Below are positions 6,121 to 8,319 of a stretch of DNA of 8,319 nucleotides, in pieces. The notes under the pieces were generated by a model. It was not told the DNA's origin, did no database searches, and saw only the letters and a program-made list of their open reading frames with translations. Origin of the DNA: a bacterium (GTDB lineage: Bacteria > Bacillota > Clostridia > Oscillospirales > Oscillospiraceae); the NCBI GenBank assembly GCA_004560375.1, contig SFVC01000054.1, positions 1 to 8,319 of the forward strand, written 5' to 3'. Position 1 is the stretch's first letter; each line of letters opens with the position of its first letter. The position numbers and the translations under genes are program-made.

Positions 6121-6483
6121 ATGAAACATCTGCTGAAGAAGATCCTGATCCTGGCCGGCGCCCTGGTGCTCACCCTGGCCCTGGCCGCCCCCGCCTTTGC
6201 CGCCGACGCCCCCGCCCAGGGAGAGGACGCCGCCCAGTCCCAGACCCAGGAGGACAACACCATCGGCCTGAAGGCCATCGCCGCGGGCATCGCCGTGGGC
6301 ATCGCCGCCGCCGGCGGCGCGGTAGCCATGGGCCTGGCCACCGCCAAGTCCACCGAGAGCATCGCCCGCCAGCCCGAGGCGGAGGGCAAGGTACGCACCA
6401 CCCTGATGCTGGGCCTGGTGTTTATTGAGACGGCCATCATCTACGCGCTGCTGGTGGTCATCCTGATCATCTTCGTGCTCTGA
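6121..6483 (+). CDS. atpE: F-type ATP synthase subunit c with signal-peptide-like leader
   Basis: Subunit c builds the rotor ring that carries protons or sodium ions. The 120-residue product is longer than the usual 70-90. Residues 1-27 look like a cleavable signal peptide (KHLLKK, hydrophobic core, APAFA before ADA), followed by an acidic Gln-rich linker to about residue 46. The core hairpin has a Gly/Ala-rich first helix (48-75), the conserved polar loop ARQPEA (82-87), and a second helix with the ion-binding Glu103 in FIETAIIY. Thr104 and Tyr108 match the sodium-type pattern, but the first-helix Gln of sodium rings (Gln32 in Ilyobacter) is Met70, so coupling by protons is more likely; this is inference. 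The ribosome site AAGGAGGT precedes the ATG. Confidence 0.95.
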   Translation: MKHLLKKILILAGALVLTLALAAPAFAADAPAQGEDAAQSQTQEDNTIGLKAIAAGIAVGIAAAGGAVAMGLATAKSTESIARQPEAEGKVRTTLMLGLVFIETAIIYALLVVILIIFVL

Positions 6484-6502
6484 CAAAGGAGGCGTGTGCA
6501 AA

Positions 6503-6994
6503 ATGCCGTGGCCTTTAAACATTGACCCGCAGCAGATCCTGCTGCACTGGATGAACCTGGCCATCCTGGTGGGCGGGCTGTACTTCCTGCTGTACAAGCC
6601 GGTGAAGCAGTTCATGGCCAAGCGGGAGGAGCACTACCGCCAGCTGGATCAGCAGGCCCAGGACAAGCTGGCCCAGGCCGACCGGATCCACACCGAATAC
6701 AAGGAGAAGCTGGAGGGAGCGGAGGAGGAGATCCGCCAGTCCCGGGCCAAAGCTCAGCAGTCCCTCCAGCAGTCCGTTCAGGAGCAGCTGGATCAGGCCC
6801 AGGCCCAGGCCGAGCTCATCGTGTCCCGGGCCCACGCCGACGCGGAGCGCACCCGGGAGCAGGCCCTGTACGACTCCCAGCAGGACATCCGCAGGCTGGC
6901 GGAGACGGCGGCCCAGCGGCTGGCCCTCCACGAGGATCCCTTCGACCAGTTTTTAGATCTGGCAGAGGGAGGCGCGGCCCATGAGAGCAAGTAG
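6503..6994 (+). CDS. atpF: F-type ATP synthase subunit b
   Basis: Subunit b forms the peripheral stalk that holds the F1 head still against the rotor. The 163-residue product has one N-terminal membrane helix (about 11-31), the typical boundary YKPVKQFMAKREE, and then a long charged Gln/Glu/Ala-rich coiled coil to about residue 140. The length is normal. The ATG at 6503 is chosen because AAAGGAGG lies 10 nt upstream; a GTG at 6494 is too close to that site. The gene overlaps the next one by 14 nt. In other bacteria the b C-terminus binds subunit delta; here no separate delta gene follows, and the next ORF carries a delta-like segment instead. Confidence 0.94.
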   Translation: MPWPLNIDPQQILLHWMNLAILVGGLYFLLYKPVKQFMAKREEHYRQLDQQAQDKLAQADRIHTEYKEKLEGAEEEIRQSRAKAQQSLQQSVQEQLDQAQAQAELIVSRAHADAERTREQALYDSQQDIRRLAETAAQRLALHEDPFDQFLDLAEGGAAHESK

Positions 6995-8319
6995 AAGCCG
7001 GCTCAGCGCCGAGCTGCGAAGCGCCGCCCGCCCCACCAGCGAACAGCTCCACCGCTTTGAGGAGTTCCTCACCCGCACCTACCACCGGACGGTTCCCCTC
7101 CACTGGGAGGAGGATCCCGCCCTGCGCTCCGGTTTCCGGCTCCAGGTGGGCTCCGACGTGTACGACTGGACCTTTGACGGCCGGGTGCGGCAGTTCACCG
7201 ACTACCTGCGGCAGCTCCAGCCGGGGAAGGACGACCTGCTCCCCCTGATGCGCCAGGCGGTGGACGACTGGGAACTGGCCGCCGTGCCGGAGGAGATCGG
7301 CACCGTCCGCACCGTGGACAGCGAGATCGCCACCGTCACCGGCCTGGAGCACGCCCAGTACGGCGAGATCCTGATCTTCTCCAACGGCGTGCGGGGCATG
7401 GTGCAGGATCTGCGGCCCGACGGCCTGAGCTGCATCCTGTTCGGCGACAGCGAGGTCATCAGCGCGGGCAGCATGGTGCGCCGCACCCTGAAAACCGCCG
7501 GTATGCCCGTGGGGGATGAGTTTTTGGGCCGGGTGGTGGACGCCCTGGGCCAGCCCATCGACGGCCGGGGCCGTCTGCGCCCCCAGGGCCGCCGGCCCAT
7601 CGAGGCCCCCGCCCCCGGCATTCTGGATCGCCAGCCCGTCAACGCCCCCATGGAGACCGGCCTGCTGGCCATCGACTCCATGTTCCCCATCGGCCGGGGC
7701 CAGCGGGAGCTCATCATCGGCGACCGCCAGACGGGCAAGACCGCCGTGGCCATCGACACCATCCTCAACCAGAAGGGCAAGGACGTGGTGTGCATCTACG
7801 TGGCCATCGGCCAGAAAACCAGCTCGGTGGCCCAGCTGGTGGAGAACCTGAAGCGCCGGGGGGCCCTGGACTACACCTGCGTCATCTCCGCCCCCGCCGG
7901 GGCGTCCGCCGCATTGCAGTATATCGCCCCCTATGCCGGCTGCGCCCTGGGCGAGCACTTCATGCACCAGGGCCGGGACGTGCTCATCGTCTATGACGAT
8001 CTCTCCAAGCACGCGGTGGCCTACCGGGCCCTGTCCCTGCTGCTGGAGCGCTCCCCCGGCCGGGAGGCCTACCCCGGGGACGTGTTCTACCTCCACTCCC
8101 GGCTGCTGGAGCGCTCCGCCCACCTGTCCGATGAGCTGGGGGGCGGCAGCATGACCGCCCTGCCCATCGTGGAGACCCAGGCGGGGGACGTGTCCGCCTA
8201 TATCCCCACCAACATCATCTCCATCACCGACGGCCAGATCTTCCTGGAGAGCGACCTGTTCTTCTCCGGCCAGCGGCCCGCTGTCAACGTGGGCCTGTCC
8301 GTGTCCCTGGTGGGCGGCG
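6981..8319 (+). CDS. atpA: ATP synthase delta(C-terminal domain)-alpha fusion, 3' end outside window
   Basis: One uninterrupted frame (446 codons seen) encodes an alpha subunit with about 80 extra N-terminal residues. Residues 16-80 (PTSEQLHRFEEFL, then DPALRSGFRLQVG and a closing helix) resemble the C-terminal domain of subunit delta (DPSLxGGxxxRxG pattern). The alpha part starts near residue 83 with EEIGTV, GDEFLGRVVDALGQPIDG, Walker A GDRQTGKT (247-254) and VLIVYDDLSKHAVAYR. The last motif reads GLSVSLVGG, so the arginine finger (Arg376 in E. coli) is Leu443. The ATG at 6981 lies inside the end of atpF and has AGGGAGG 8 nt upstream, which supports the long form; a shorter start at 7249 has no such site. 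Alpha holds the non-catalytic nucleotide sites and completes the catalytic ones. No atpH gene fits between atpF and this ORF. Confidence 0.92.
   Translation, partial: MRASRSRLSAELRSAARPTSEQLHRFEEFLTRTYHRTVPLHWEEDPALRSGFRLQVGSDVYDWTFDGRVRQFTDYLRQLQPGKDDLLPLMRQAVDDWELAAVPEEIGTVRTVDSEIATVTGLEHAQYGEILIFSNGVRGMVQDLRPDGLSCILFGDSEVISAGSMVRRTLKTAGMPVGDEFLGRVVDALGQPIDGRGRLRPQGRRPIEAPAPGILDRQPVNAPMETGLLAIDSMFPIGRGQRELIIGDRQTGKTAVAIDTILNQKGKDVVCIYVAIGQKTSSVAQLVENLKRRGALDYTCVISAPAGASAALQYIAPYAGCALGEHFMHQGRDVLIVYDDLSKHAVAYRALSLLLERSPGREAYPGDVFYLHSRLLERSAHLSDELGGGSMTALPIVETQAGDVSAYIPTNIISITDGQIFLESDLFFSGQRPAVNVGLSVSLVGG

Noticed and set aside
5136..8123. Minus-strand frames of 434 and 435 residues opposite the ATP synthase genes
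   Set aside because: They are antisense to unmistakable atp genes and have Gly/His/Gln-rich compositions typical of shadow frames.

Overview
The window is mostly GC-rich DNA of a clostridial Firmicute. The best guess is a high-GC member of the Oscillospiraceae, in the Flavonifractor/Lawsonibacter/Oscillibacter range. The guess rests on a DUF4317 protein (a family I know from Clostridia), a barnase-like RNase with its barstar, strong AGGAGG-type ribosome sites and GC-rich codon use. The placement is inferred, not proven.

Left part (1-1491). An AT-richer block carries the start of a minus-strand gene that leaves the window at base 1. It encodes a protein with three zinc-finger units (DUF4379 type) followed by the beginning of a probable Vsr-like nuclease domain. 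Between this gene and a tRNA-Leu(UAG) lies about 700 bp without a credible protein gene. It holds a perfect 13-bp hairpin, a 20-bp imperfect inverted repeat and two copies of a 105-bp structured repeat; the second copy abuts the tRNA 3' end. The composition change at a tRNA suggests, but does not prove, an island boundary.

Middle part (1492-5058). Everything is on the minus strand, in transcription order: DUF4317 protein, lipoprotein-anchored barnase-family RNase, barstar inhibitor, lysA (diaminopimelate decarboxylase), tRNA-Leu. Gaps are short, or there is overlap, so one long transcript is plausible. lysA also has its own good promoter, whose -35 box contains the barstar stop codon. The RNase/barstar pair looks like an exported enzyme with its cytoplasmic antidote.

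Right part (5059-8319). A divergent promoter region leads into a plus-strand F-type ATP synthase operon: atpB (a), atpE (c), atpF (b), then alpha, running off the right edge. There is no separate atpH (delta). Instead the alpha ORF has an extra N-terminal stretch of about 80 residues that resembles the C-terminal domain of delta, giving a delta-alpha fusion with its own ribosome site. At the conserved VSRVGG motif this alpha reads VSLVGG, so the arginine finger is replaced by leucine. Subunit a lacks the usual Asn and Glu after its essential Arg, and subunit c has a signal-peptide-like leader and Met where sodium-type rings have Gln. Together these mark a divergent F-ATPase, the most interesting item in the window.
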